A stretch of DNA of 64,000 nt, from contig CACRXP010000010.1 in the NCBI GenBank assembly GCA_902702965.1, positions 304,464 to 368,463 of the forward strand. The letters are read 5' to 3'. The translations under genes and the position numbers were made by a program. This DNA is from Spirometra erinaceieuropaei (Eukaryota > Platyhelminthes > Cestoda > Diphyllobothriidea > Diphyllobothriidae). Within the stretch, counting starts at the first letter, position 1, and each line of letters starts with the position of its first letter. Positions 1 through 11,244 of this stretch are shown in pieces. The notes beneath the pieces were generated by a model. The model was not told the origin of the DNA. It did no database searches and worked only from the letters and a program-made list of their open reading frames with translations.

Positions 1-860
1 GTACCTTGCAAGACACCACTTACAATAGGGCTCTCATTGGAAAATGAATATGCCTCTAAGACATTTTGTTTACCACTAGACAGGTATGACTTGATGAAGT
101 CTATTAGGGGACTGCAAATTTTCAGAGCTTCTAATTTAACCAAGAGTCTTTTATGTGGCATTTTATCAAAGGCCTTAGATCAAAATAAATAACGACAACA
201 ACGATTGAGAAACGACATATGACATGTTTCATAAGAACGATCAAATAAAAGACCATTTTGAGAATGACTATTAACTTGATGGTCTATACAATGGTCGGTA
301 GATTTCATGGCCATGATTTTTTCAAAGATATTGGCGGGAGAAGGTGTTTTATGGACACCTCGATAGTTCTAAACATATGAACTATAGCCAGACTTATATA
401 CTGTAATAAAAATATAAGTTGTCCAATAGTTCGGAGAGGAGCCATTTACGAGAAAGATTGAAAAGAGAAGGAGAAGAAGAGAAGGAAAATCTCTTAGCTG
501 TTTTATAAGAGAGATTTGGATACTGCCCGTATCTACTGAGTGAGAGTTAGTAAGATGGTTTATCAGTTTTTGAATAGTTTCAGGAGCAACATTAATGATG
601 CAGAGGGAGGCATCTGACAACGAAGAAATTAAAGGGATTTGGTCAGTTTCAATGGCGAAATGCTTGGCAAAGAATGAATTTAACATTTCTGGCTTGCCTG
701 ACTCCTCTGTATTGGAGGCATCGTTGGTACTAAGCAAAGGCGGAATGAATTGGTGGGACTTAGCAGATGATCTTTGATGGAAGATCTGAGCAACTGATTT
801 AGAGGCATTCACGCCATTAACAGCTAAGGACTCTCTAAGCCTACCTCAAGCTAGCCTCAT
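1..860 (-). pseudogene. CR1-like non-LTR retrotransposon fragment, start of reverse transcriptase
   Basis: Read on the minus strand, the sequence from about 860 down to 369 encodes the linker between endonuclease and reverse transcriptase (it contains FFAKHFAIETD). It runs into ITVYKSG, the start of the reverse transcriptase, where a stop and a frame change occur near 365-380. The next frame gives KTPSPANIFEKIM and YETCHMSFLNRC, then after another stop SKAFDKMPHKRLL (motif A region, catalytic Asp not intact) and, at the window edge, SPIVSGVLQGT, the RT motif B region. The rest lies outside the window. At least three lesions make it a dead copy. The family is assigned from RT motif order; CR1 versus Jockey clade is not certain. 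Confidence 0.75.
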
Positions 861-1048
861 TTTCGAAGTTAATTCAAATACTTCAACGATTCTTAGGTGA
901 ACTGATAATGAGCGCACTGAGGGATATTTAAGCTGCCTCCGTAGCTTTTTAAGTCTGTTTTTATGGAACTGCGTTCATTGCTCTTCGAAACGAGATTTTG
1001 AGTATTTGTGTACAAAAATCACAATTTGGACTGAGGGACTCCGACAAA

Positions 1049-1300
1049 CAGGCGTCTGAATAAGACAAAAGCGAAAAAGCATGCAATATTTGCCGACGTC
1101 ATAAATTTCGAGGTCTCCCATTCAGCTGAGTACGGTCATTGTTCTGAACAGTTTGCCTTGTCGTATAACTATGCACTGGTCGTACGCAGCTGAATGAGAG
1201 GTCTCGAAATTTATGACGTCAGTAAATACTGCATTATTTGTCGCCTTTGCCTTATTTAAATTGATTCCGGGAAAACACTGCTTCAATATACAGGCGTCTG
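1049..1300. repeat. Foldback (long inverted repeat) element flanked by a 10-bp direct repeat
   Basis: The left arm (about 1060-1134) and right arm (about 1182-1255) are inverted copies of about 75 bp with roughly 85% identity by eye, separated by a spacer of about 47 bp. The arm core GACGTCATAAATTTCGAG is perfect on both sides. The 10-mer CAGGCGTCTG occurs in direct orientation at 1049-1058 and 1291-1300, as a target-site duplication would. No coding sequence is inside. This fits a MITE or foldback transposon; the family is unknown. Confidence 0.75.
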
Positions 1301-1449
1301 TTCATTTCATGAGATCGAACGCAAAAGCCGGCCGAAGCTGACTGAGATGAAATGCTATTCATCACACCTAAGCTGTTACGGTTATGAGCGTCCTCCAGCG
1401 GAATGGCCACCGGCGTGCAAAATTTCCCCGTTCATTATTCTGAGACTTT

Positions 1450-1570
1450 TCTCGGTCGGATGTGGTTTAGTAGCACCACCTGGGAAAATTAAACCCCACT
1501 GACCTGCATTACGGAGCCGGTAGTGAAAGGGGGTTTTACGGGTGGGGTCTTTAAACGGACGGGGAGCGTG
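1450..1570. repeat. Short dispersed repeat, related copy at about 22165-22290
   Basis: The segment shares an ordered series of words with 22165-22290: GTCGGATGTGGTT against GTCAGATATGGTT, CCGGTAGTGAAAGGGGGTTT against CCGGTGGTAATAGGGGGTTT, then GGTGGGG-type sequence. Both copies are in the same orientation and diverged. No function can be assigned. Confidence 0.4.
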
Positions 1571-1779
1571 GGGAAGTAAATAGGAAAATAAGGCAGCCAA
1601 TGGTAAGCATAAAGACGAACTTTAAGTCAATGCAAAAGAATTCCGGATTGTAGAAAAACGGGTAAGAAAAATTCAACAATTTGCGATTTATCCATGAGTA
1701 ACTAAGGATAGGCCAAAATAAGGCCCCGAACGTAATGGTCAATCAAAACGTGACGCAGATTATCAAGGCCAGTCTGCAA

Positions 1780-3225
1780 AGTGCGCGTTAAGACGATATC
1801 CGAAGCGATGGTGTCTACCTCTGAAGGATGCGATTCGGGCACTACGCAAGACGAAATTCCGTGGAAACGGTAAGTCAGGAGTACTTAGTTAAGAGCTACC
1901 ATTCTGTGCATACGTATGTAACGGAACAAAATAAAATATAAAGTTGTAGAATGTGTAAGTCAGCGAAGGATGCAGGTGACGGAGTTTGAAGTAGAGGCTG
2001 TGCCGGCAGGTAGAACCGTTTACGTTTGTCTTATAGAGTAATCGACCTTTATTTTTGTTTGTGTTATATACCTTAATCTGGTAAGGCACCTCGTAAAGCA
2101 CAACCGCATACGGCCAAACCCACGAAGTACACAGCATCTCGTGTGAAATCGGCATGGGTAGTATGCGATTACGCAGAGAGAGCCGAACCCAACGCGTGAA
2201 CGAAGCTTACCAGCGGCCGAGGGTGCACCGGGCAGACCAAGGAACTGTCGAACGTTAGTGCCGTATTGATGAGAGACGTGTTAACGAATGCGAAGTACAA
2301 GTAACGCAACCTTTGGAAAGGGAACAATGGTATACAGGTATCAGGAAGAATGGAGTCATATAATGGCCGCAGAAAAAATTGTGGAATTAGGGAGGTGGGG
2401 ACGCCGACGCGCCGACAGCATATGAGGGAGTTTCAAAGGGAAAACTTGCAGTTAAAATTGATTATGGACGGCGGTAAGGTATGAGAAACACTGTGCGCAG
2501 CGTTAATGCACGCCAAAGGTAAAGTGCTCAGTCGAATACGGCAAAATGTAAGTGATAACCCGTGAGACCGGGTGCACCGCTAAGCCTTGCCGGCGGAACA
2601 GGACACATTGACACCGCGCCACCCACGCACTCCACCATCCTCCCAACCCACAGCCGTCTGAACTAGCGTGACCGGAAAGGCAGTGCATGGGTGAGGGAAC
2701 TCAAGGCCATGCCGGCAGTCAAAGTACGCCTACTACTTGGTCTGCGGCCCATATAACGGATTCGGTAAACCATCGCACTGTAAACCAACAGAGCAAACGG
2801 CGATAAGTAGGTCGCCAGTCAAAGAAGGTTAGGTAGCTAGTAACCCTAGGAGGGCGAACAACACATTCTCAGCTAAAGAGTAGCTATTCTGAGTAACCCT
2901 ACGGTTCATGGTTGTCCCAACTGATGAAAAGAGAGGGAAACTGGAGAAGATGCGGAAAAAGTGCTAGCCTAAAGCCAGTAAAGTGTTTCGTAATGACAGC
3001 GAAAGCGGACTATAACGTATGTGGAGCTGCAGACGGAAGTCAGTCACTGGGCTGAAACTCTCAGAGATGGACGAGATACAAGGAACAACGATCGAAACCT
3101 CTCGTCGCCCGTGGAACACGGACACCTAAAAGGAATTGAACGTACGGATCGGGTGAGGTCTTGACAGACTAAAAAGGTAGCGAGGCCCACCGGAAAGAAA
3201 ATAGGGATGCGAAACAATCTGATCT
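1780..3225. other. Unclassified non-coding block, purine-rich and GC-richer than its flanks
   Basis: No convincing reading frame lies here; the short open stretches have no recognisable motif. The plus strand is rich in GAA, GTAAG and CCGG-type words and looks different from the AT-richer DNA to its left. It ends next to the 3' tail of the CR1-like element at 3231. I could not place it in any family. Confidence 0.3.
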
Positions 3226-3230
3226 TCAAA

Positions 3231-3247
3231 TCAGTCAGTCAGTCAGT
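3231..3247 (-). repeat. Tetranucleotide 3' tail of the CR1-like element
   Basis: Four tandem copies of TCAG on the plus strand (CTGA on the minus strand) lie at the expected 3' end of the element at 3231-7200. Short microsatellite tails in place of poly(A) are typical of CR1 and RTE retrotransposons, so this is taken as the element's 3' terminus. Confidence 0.65.
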
Positions 3248-3557
3248 GTATTTGAGGGAAATAGGCTTACGCCTTTGAACTCCCTATTTGTACATAAAAA
3301 ATCGATAAACAAGCAAAAATGTGAAGAAATCACAGCATTAAGTGAATGCATACATTGATTCACATATGTCACTAGTCACATGGTTAAAAAGTCACATAGT
3401 CCGATTGTTGCTGCAGCATATATCTGTCAAGGCGAAATTTAAATGTCTCCACAGATTGAGACATAACAACCGTCTCGGGCAGGTTATTCCACGGTTCCAC
3501 GACACGGTTGGAGAAGAAATATTTTCTCACATTCAGTCTACCCTGTGGTACACGTAG

Positions 3558-6279
3558 CTAGAAGGGATGTTCCTGGAGGTGAGTTGTAGTGACGAGTTGG
3601 AAAAAGTCATCGCACCGAAGGGCACAATCCAAGCCGCGCACGATACGGAAAGTTTGTATCATATCTCTGCACAACTGCCTATAACTCAGAGGATAGAGAT
3701 TAAGGTTAGTTAAGCAGATCTCGTATGGCAGTGCACTTTGACCTCTTATTAATTTTGTTGCTCGTCTCTGCACCCTTTCGAGCAGATCGTAATCCTGGTG
3801 CGTCCACGGTCTCCAGGCCTGAATTGCATATTCGAGATGGGGCCTTATAAACGTGCCGAAGACTTTGGTGAAGCAGTCATCATCGAAAACTACGAATGCC
3901 CGCTTGATGGCATATAGCATTAAGGTTGCGGCCTTGGCCGTCTTACAGCATTGTGTAGAAGGCTTTAGGCTGTCTGCAACCCAAACTCCGAGATCTTTCT
4001 GAGTTTCTGCTTCTCGGAGTGGCATTCCGTTCAGATGGTATTGCCGCGTACTAGGGCTCTGATTTCCGAGGCGCAGAATGGTGCATTTGTTCAAATTGAA
4101 GGACATGAGCCATCTGCGGGACCACTCGTCCAACCGACAAAGATTTTCTTGGAAGTTGGTCTCATCGGCAGCATTCTGAATAACTTGCCAGATTTTTATG
4201 TCATCCGCAAACATGGCACAATCACAGTCCAACCCATCTACGCAATCATTAATGAACAAGAGAAAGAGAGTTGGTCCGAGCACCGAGCCTTGTGGGACCC
4301 CACTCTCTATGAATGTGCACCTTGATTGCTGTTGTTCTACGCAGACAATTTGGGAGCGGCCGACAGGGAAATTTTCGATCCATTTGAGAAGTTTGCAATC
4401 GATGCCCATAATTCTCAACTTGTGTAGGAGACGCTGGTGCGGAACACTGTCAAACGCCTTCCGAAAATCAATATAGGCAACATGCACGGTGTGTTTTGCG
4501 TCCAGTGCTCGTGTCCAACTTTGCATTGTGTATAGCAAGTTCGTAACACATGATCTTCCCCTACGGAAACCATATTGTGTATTGGACAAGAGGTTGTGGG
4601 TTTCCAAGTAAGTCATCAACTCCTTTTTGATGATTTTCTCCATCACTTTGCAGCAGATTGATGTCAGACTGACGGGTCTGTAGTTTGTCGCCTGATCACG
4701 ACTACCGCTTTTGTAAAGGGGTGTAATGTGGGCCGTCTTCCAGTCTGCGGGAAGAATTCCAACATCAAACGATTTTTGGCACAGAAAGGATAGTGGTTTG
4801 GCCAGCTGTTGGGCAAGCTCAAAGAGCAGCTTTGCTGGGATCTCGTCCGGACCGGGAGATTTACATTCCTTCAAGCTTTTCAGTTCTTCCAAAATTGCTT
4901 CTTCTCGAAACACAATATTTTCGATAGTGGGATCTCTCATGTTCTCAGAATTAGATGGGGTAAATTCTGCTTCTCTTGCGAAAACGGATCGGAAAAATTG
5001 AGAAAAGTGCTCAGCCTTATTTGTACTCTCCGATATCTCCAAGCCGTCATCACCCCTCATAACAGGAATGGGATTCCTGTTACGTGAGCTTTTCCGCAAA
5101 TAGCTGTAGAGCAATTTCGGATTTTTAACGGCTCGGTGGAGCAAATTACTCTCAAAATCGCGTCGCCTCCTCAAAATCAGACTTTTCACCTTATTTCTTT
5201 GAATTTTGTATTCTGTAAACGCTGCATTATAGTTGTTCTCGCGAAATTTTTTCCATAACCTACCTTTTTTGTTGATCTCCCTTTTGAGTTCTCCTGTTAG
5301 CCACTGAGGGCGTTTGGATGTCCTAGGCTTTGATAAGGGACAGTGGTTCTTCATTAGATGCAGTAAACGATCCTTGAAAAAATTCCAATCCTCGTTAACG
5401 TTTCCGGAGAAGAGAACATCCCAGTCTATTTGTGATGCCTCAGCTCTCATTTGGCGAAAGTCCCCTTTCCATATATTTGGCCTCGTATTGTCTTTTGTAC
5501 ACGGTTCAGAATACAGCAAGTACTCGCATAAAAGCACTGCATGATCACTTCGACCGAGCGGGGGTAGGTAGTACATCTCGTCTTTACTGTCAGGATCTTT
5601 GGTAAAAACGAGGTCCAGACAACTAGCCTGTTGCCCTCCACGAGCTCTAGTTGGAAACAGGACATGTTGCGTGAGTAGAGCTTCTAGAGTTGTCTTTAGT
5701 AGATGGTAATCGGAAGGTATTCATCGAGCATTTCGCATGCATATCGCTCCATTGAATGCATGGTGCATTAAAATCCCCCATGATAACAACGTCTGGTCGG
5801 CTGGCGATCTCTTTTATGCTTTTCAGAAGACAAGTATCTGGGTCGGGATCCGCCTGCGGGGGCCGGTAGATAGTTAAGACTTCGAGGGACTGAGATCCCC
5901 GCGCCTTTATAGTCAGCCAAATTGCCTCTGTGTCGTTAGAAATCTTGTCGGTCCTCTCACACACTGCTAAGTTGCTCTTGACATACATGGCAACTCCTCC
6001 ACCCCGGCGGCCTCTCCTGTCTCTCCTAAACAAATGGTATCCTGTTAATGCTACCTCGCAATCACCAACGTCCTCTGACAGCCACGTTTCTGTTATTGCT
6101 ATAACATCGGGAAGAGTATCGTCTACCTGTATTCTCAGTTCGTCAAGCTTGGAAAACAGACTCTGAGCATTGGTGTAAAAGAATTTTAGTTTGCAACATT
6201 CGACAGTGCTTCGTTCGGTTTGTCTCGGGTTTGTCAATATTATGTTGCTGCCGCCATCATGATGACTGGCTGGTTCCAA
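3558..6279 (-). pseudogene. ORF2 of CR1-like element: APE endonuclease plus reverse transcriptase, one frameshift
   Basis: The first frame (6279 down to about 5713) carries the apurinic-type endonuclease motifs: YTNAQSL (metal-binding Asn), ITETWLS (catalytic Glu), YRPP and MGDFNAP (Asp and Asn). Near 5712-5713 an extra base pair shifts the frame. Downstream the reading continues through CLDLVFT and GRSDHAVL (catalytic His of the endonuclease) into a long uninterrupted reverse transcriptase. RT motifs in order: NYRPVSLTS, YGFRRGRSC, AYIDFRKAFDSV (motif A Asp), SGVPQGSVLGPTLF, MFADDIKIW (catalytic Asp-Asp), then thumb and C-terminal sequence to the stop at 3558. All RT catalytic residues are present. 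Without the shift the ORF would be of normal length for the family (about 900 residues). Confidence 0.88.
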
Positions 6280-7199
6280 AACAACATCGCGTTCCTCTGT
6301 ATTACTCGTCCCCTGAAAATGGCCAAGTTGCTCTCTCCTGCTGCAAGTCTCCTCTTCAACTCCGTTACCAATTCGCGGCGTTTCAGACGTTCCGCTGGAG
6401 AATAGTCCGGCTGAAAAAAAACTTCCTTGTGAGAGTTTCGGAGGCTGCTTTTCCTGGACAGAAGTAAGCTAGCTTCCTCTTTACTGTTCAAAACAATTTT
6501 CAGAGGTCGTGGCCGCAAAGTTTCTGATTGTTCGCTCACCTTCTTTCCGATCCTGAAGGCTGCCCGTATGGTTATCTTTTCACTCGACTTAAGCATTTTG
6601 TTCAGTAGGTGTTGAAGCATATTAAGGTCAGCGGAGATCCTCACCTTCGTGGTAGGAGCATCCGACTCCGATAGGCCCTGGACGACTACGCAGTGCTGAC
6701 GATCAAGGGGTTCATTTGTTCTGTTTCCGGCGGCCTTGTCAGCTGAAGGTCTCAGAAGATCCACCGGAGTAGTCTGGGGTTCTATACTCCCGTTGTGGCG
6801 CTTACGCTTTCCATCTTGCCATGAGCTTGTTTCCTCACTTCCAACTGAGGGTCCTATGGTATACGCGGAATGGCTGAAAGAAGTTGATGGTTCGCTTTGG
6901 TTGTCTTCCATAGAAACATGAGACTCCGTTGTTATTTTCCCATCGTCCGGGGTATCGGCGCCCTTGCACATAGGTTTTCCACAAGCTTTGTTCTTTGGCT
7001 GTTTCAGAGTTTTGCTCTTTCCCTTTTTCTTGCTAACTTTAGCGCTATTCACCGCGTTTTGCACACTATCGTTCACTTGCACGAGTTCCCTTAAAGCCGT
7101 CAGCTCTTTTTCGAGTTTCTGGACTTTCAGCAGAATAAAGGAGCATCCAGTGCACGGCTCGTCCTCGTAACTAACAGGTTTTGCTGTGATAACGCTTTA
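6240..7199 (-). CDS. ORF1 protein of CR1-like retrotransposon (nucleic-acid-binding)
   Basis: This open frame of about 319 codons has no internal stop. It starts after an in-frame TAA and shows no ATG near its 5' end, so the N-terminus is incomplete or the true start is lost. Near the start is a CTGC pair (CxxC) followed by a heptad-like stretch rich in Leu, Glu and Lys (VQKLEKELTALRELV), probably a short coiled coil for multimerisation. The middle is basic and Ser/Thr-rich (KKKGKSKTLKQ). The last third holds the conserved block with LKIVLNSKEEASLLLSRK and FFQPDYSPAERLKRRELV, found in ORF1 proteins of trematode and cestode CR1 elements. Known family role: binds element RNA and assists target-primed reverse transcription. 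It overlaps ORF2 by 40 bp. Confidence 0.75.
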
Positions 7200-7304
7200 A
7201 GCGCGCTTTGCGGGCCCCTGGTTGCAACTATAAAGAGAGCGAGCGCTATTCCTAATGAACATGAAGAAAACACCCGAAGGCCAAAAAAATTCGTAGGTAT
7301 TGCG

Positions 7305-8270
7305 TTATCGTAACCCTAAGCTCTGAACCCTAACCCTCAAGCGTAGCCGCAACCGGAAGAGCGGTTGCCGTAAATCATAACCCTGAGTGCACACCTGAAC
7401 TCTAACCCTAACACGTAAAGGTAACACTAAAACCTTAACTCAAAAACCAACCCTAACCCTATCCGGAAACAGTAATTCTGAACCCGAACATTAAACCCTA
7501 AACGGTAAGCCTAACCTAAACTCCAGGACCTAGCAATAAATTCCAAACCCTAACACTAAACCCTAAATCCCAACCCTCACCCTGACATAATTCTAGATCC
7601 CTCCCCTAAACTTAAGTTTAATTCTTAACACTAGCCCTGAACCCTGACCATAACCGTGGATCCCAATCCTGAACATTAACCCTCAATCACAACAACAAAC
7701 ACTTAACCTTAAAATTAAACTTTACCCAAACGCTAACTGTGGACGTTAAATTCGACCGCAACACTAAATACTAACACTAACCCTTAACCCTAAAACCTGA
7801 ACCTAGCCCAATATCCTAGCCCTAAACCTAAACAATAAACGATAAAACTGAACCGTAACCCAAAACCCTAATCATAAAACCGAACCCTAACATTAAATGC
7901 TAACCTCAACCCTAAATACTAAAACTTATCGTAGCCCTGACCGTAAATGCAAAACCTAACCCTTATTCTGGTCCTAAACCCTAGCCCTAACCCTAACTCA
8001 TGACTCTAAACCAAACCGTAAACCTAACCACAAATCCTAACCTTAACCCAACCCTAAGCATTAATCCAAATTCCTAACCTTAAAATCTAACCCTTACCCT
8101 AAATGCTAACCCTAAACCTAAATTCTAACCTTCCCCTATACCTAATCGTAAAGCCCAATCCTAATCCTAACCCTAAGGCCTAACCCCTAACCCTTAATCC
8201 TAACCGTAACTCCAGACGCTAGACCTTAAACCCCAATCCAGCAGCTCAACCGTAAACCGTAGTCGTAGAC
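7305..8270 (-). repeat. Degenerate telomere-like (CCCTAA)n interstitial array
   Basis: About 1 kb consists of words such as AACCCTAACCCTAA, CCTAACC, CCCTAAAC and AACCTAACC, with frequent substitutions and short indels. This is the CCCTAA strand of the TTAGGG telomere repeat. Perfect runs are only two or three units long, so it is old. It lies between two retrotransposon pieces (ORF1 pieces at 8290-8763 and 6240-7199), which is characteristic of an interstitial or former subtelomeric site rather than an active chromosome end. Confidence 0.85.
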
Positions 8271-8289
8271 CCCAAAGACAAATTTGCGT

Positions 8290-8763
8290 CTACTCAGAAG
8301 CACAAGGGTAGGTTGGACGGTCGTACTGCTTTTTCCAGCTGGGGCTACCAAACCACGTCTTGCCCTTCTCTCGCCCTGGCTCGCTTTCCTGAGGACTTCC
8401 AATTTGAGTTCCCTTCATTTCTCTCGCCGCGGGTGAAAAGTGCCGCTGAAAAAACTGACGAGTGGGTATTTTGGGATCACATGTCCTGCTCAACAGTAGT
8501 TGTACCTTTTTCTCGTTCTAGAGGACACCTTTTAGCGGTCTCAGTCGGTCTGAATCATGTTTTGAGTCTTTTATTCGGCCTACATTGAAAGCCCTCAACA
8601 TTGTGACTTCTTCGTCTTCTGTCAAGGGCGATTTGAGATATTGCCGGGATGTTTTTATGTCATGATGTATTTTGCCCTTTACAGTGTCGAAAACAGCCTG
8701 AGGCAAGCCGTTTATGACAATGCATTTATTGAGATCAACTTGAGGGCCTTGTGATTCAACCAT
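8290..8763 (-). pseudogene. CR1-like ORF1 fragment
   Basis: On the minus strand, CIVINGLPQ, EEVTMLRAFNVGRI and RLRPLKGVL resemble the RRM-like core of CR1 ORF1 proteins. After a stop near 8517 the sequence continues with LLSRTCDPKI and FFQRHFSPAAREMKG, matching in order the LLLSR and FxQxDYSPAER blocks of the intact ORF1 at 6240-7199. It belongs to a different, older copy. It abuts the telomere-like array. Confidence 0.6.
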
Positions 8764-8769
8764 ACTTGC

Positions 8770-11240
8770 AAAGACTTTATCGCGGATATTCCGGCTGCCG
8801 CCATCCTTTGACAGAGAAGAGTTTGATCCGCAGAGTTAACGTATGACTCCCCGCTTACTACGGTCTCTTATTAATTGGCCGTTTTGGCCGCACGATTTTT
8901 GTTTGTTGTGTACCCAACTTTTGCTCCTTTATTTGGCTCCCTGTGTCTTTTTGAGGTGCTCTGAGACATATTTTATTCGCTATAATCCCGTCAGGTTACC
9001 CTTCTTCGTACCGGAGACCAGCTTTTGTTCATAATGAGCTCTAGAGACCCAATATATTCTTTCTCCTCGGTCAACACGTCTAATGAAACCATGTTTGCGT
9101 ACGTTCGTTTTTTCCTGAATTTCAAATGTCACCGATATTTTCTCTTTGCGTGAATAGCGAGGGTGATTTATCAACTTCTCCATCCACATTTTAAGTCATT
9201 AATCTCCATCTTCATTCCTGTAAACTTTTGAAGGAGTCCAAAGCCTGTCATCCAGGCTTCGTCTTCGTATTTGATATCCACCCAGCACGTTAAACTTCTC
9301 GTTCGTTTGGCGGGAGTTGACCTGACAGCGAGATGTACAGAGTTGCAATCATTTGTACTACGACTGATGTTTGCTCCTTTACTAATTGTAGCCCGGGTAT
9401 CGAGCGTCGACAGTCCAGTAGTAAACTCGTTGGTCACGTGGCGGCGGTGCATGGGTACAAATCCCATTTGGAATAAGATTTCACGCATTGTCCTGAAGAC
9501 GTTTTGTCGGCTCCCATTATTAATTCAAAGGATGAGCGGCATATTCAAAGAAGGGGCCGAAGTATTTTAACCAGGTCAATCTTATGAAATAAATAGCAGA
9601 ACGACTCAGTCGTTGGTAGAGTTGGAGAAGTCCGTCGAGCTATTAACAGTGAAGCAGTCAGAAAGGAGTTTGTTCTTCCGACTGGAGTCCTGTTGTTAAT
9701 TGATGAGGGCAAGGATACTGCTCGCTTAAACCCGACTGTTACTAGTGGCAGATTGTAAGAGCGACCAGAACACTGCAAGTCCAGATAAAGTCAATCCTTA
9801 TGAGATCAAAAATTTGGAAATGAATTTCGAAACGCACGGTCACTACAACTAAATAGAAGATATTTTTTAAAGTTATTTTGCTAAGAAACAGAGACTTTTA
9901 ACCTTATTTTTCGAATAAAGATCTGTAAATACTGGCCTTTTCTTTAAAACTATCTGCGGCCGTTTTCCTGCTGAGATTTCCAAAATTGCGCCTGCTGAAT
10001 GCTAGTTGCCCGTTTCAATTCGAATTTGTACATTCGAACAACAAGTGTGAATATCTTCTTTACAGCTCTAAACTCTCCGTGAATTTTTGCCATTAGATTA
10101 GTCAGACGTTTACACAATTGCAACTCGCCTCGAGACAAGGTGAGGGCAAAGGTCACAGGTCCGCGAAAGCCCTCGGCCTCTGTACCTAAGCATGGCTTAA
10201 CTAAATCTAAATCAGAAGACATTACTAATAAGTCGTCATCCTTTGTAACCGAGAGTCAGCTTGATCTGCCTACGCTTTACAATTACAATGATTTTATGAC
10301 TAAGTTTAGCACTATGCTTTCAATCCTGGGAAGATTGTTAAACTTGAGTACCTTCGATGTCCCTCTCAAGAATGCAAACGCCATGGCTCGATCGTCTACC
10401 TAATTGTTAGTGAATCAAGTGATAGACTAAAAAGACCTTATATCTTCGTGTTAAAAATGTCCCTCGGTTCGCACGGTCAGTTAATGTTGCAGCCATTTTT
10501 CTGACTTCGTGTGGATTTAACTTTAAAGAAGTGGACTTCGAACGCCTGTCCTCCAGTAGCAAAAATCCGCCCGTTTTAATTAAGCTGTTTTCACCAATTT
10601 AGGTTGATTCAATCTTTGCCCACCGAGATCGTGTTTTGCTTGTCTGGAAAATGTAAAAATTTGCCTTTTTCATGGTCTTTCATCCACTGAGCGTAGAATT
10701 AGGTCCCTATTCTCACATAAACCCACATTTTTTCAGTTAAATGCTTAAAAACTCGGTCATATTACAGGTAACCGCAAGAATTCAGCTAATCATGCTCCTG
10801 TGAAATCTCACTCGCTACTCCCCCCTTAATCCTGCACCTCCCTCATACTCAAGCCACTTGACGCTTTCTCCAACTTAGCAGCAGTCCTAGTCTTCCTCCC
10901 TAATCCTCCGGACAGCTCCCTCTAGGAAGCACGAAAATCCGTCGACATCAGCTAGACCGACAACTTACCCATTTTAACAGGGTCCTACGAGTTCTACAGT
11001 TAAGTCATATGAGGTATAGCCTCAGAACGGTGAGATTCGAAAACGGAATCGGACTCCGGCCCAAAAGAAAGGCAACACAATTCCATTTAGGGATATGCCG
11101 TCTTCTCTTAAATCTACTGAGCCTTCACAGCCGAGCTCGTCTACAAACATCACAACTCCAATCGTACCCCCAAATAATTCTCTCTCCTGCGTACCGGTTA
11201 CTTACCAAAGCCCTACTATACATCCATAATATTCGAGGAT
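8770..11240. other. No identifiable gene; possibly decayed upstream part of the ORF1 copy
   Basis: Several short minus-strand frames (8980-9189, 9171-9488, 9950-10222) follow the same orientation as the ORF1 fragment. The last one is rich in Lys, Arg and Leu and could be an ORF1 coiled-coil region. None has a motif I can name, and they are in different frames. No splice-site pattern joining them into a host gene was apparent. Confidence 0.3.
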
Positions 11241-11244
11241 AGTG

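Larger units (their letters stand above)
3231..7200 (-). mobile_element. CR1-like non-LTR retrotransposon, nearly full length
   Basis: On the minus strand the order is ORF1 (7199-6240), an overlapping ORF2 with APE-type endonuclease and reverse transcriptase (6279-3558), a 3' UTR of about 310 bp, and a tetranucleotide tail at 3231-3247. A TAA stop at about 7200 closes the upstream side of ORF1 and no Met start is visible, so the 5' end is probably truncated. It is the best preserved mobile element in the window. One frameshift in ORF2 is the only clear lesion, which suggests a fairly recent insertion. Confidence 0.85.
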
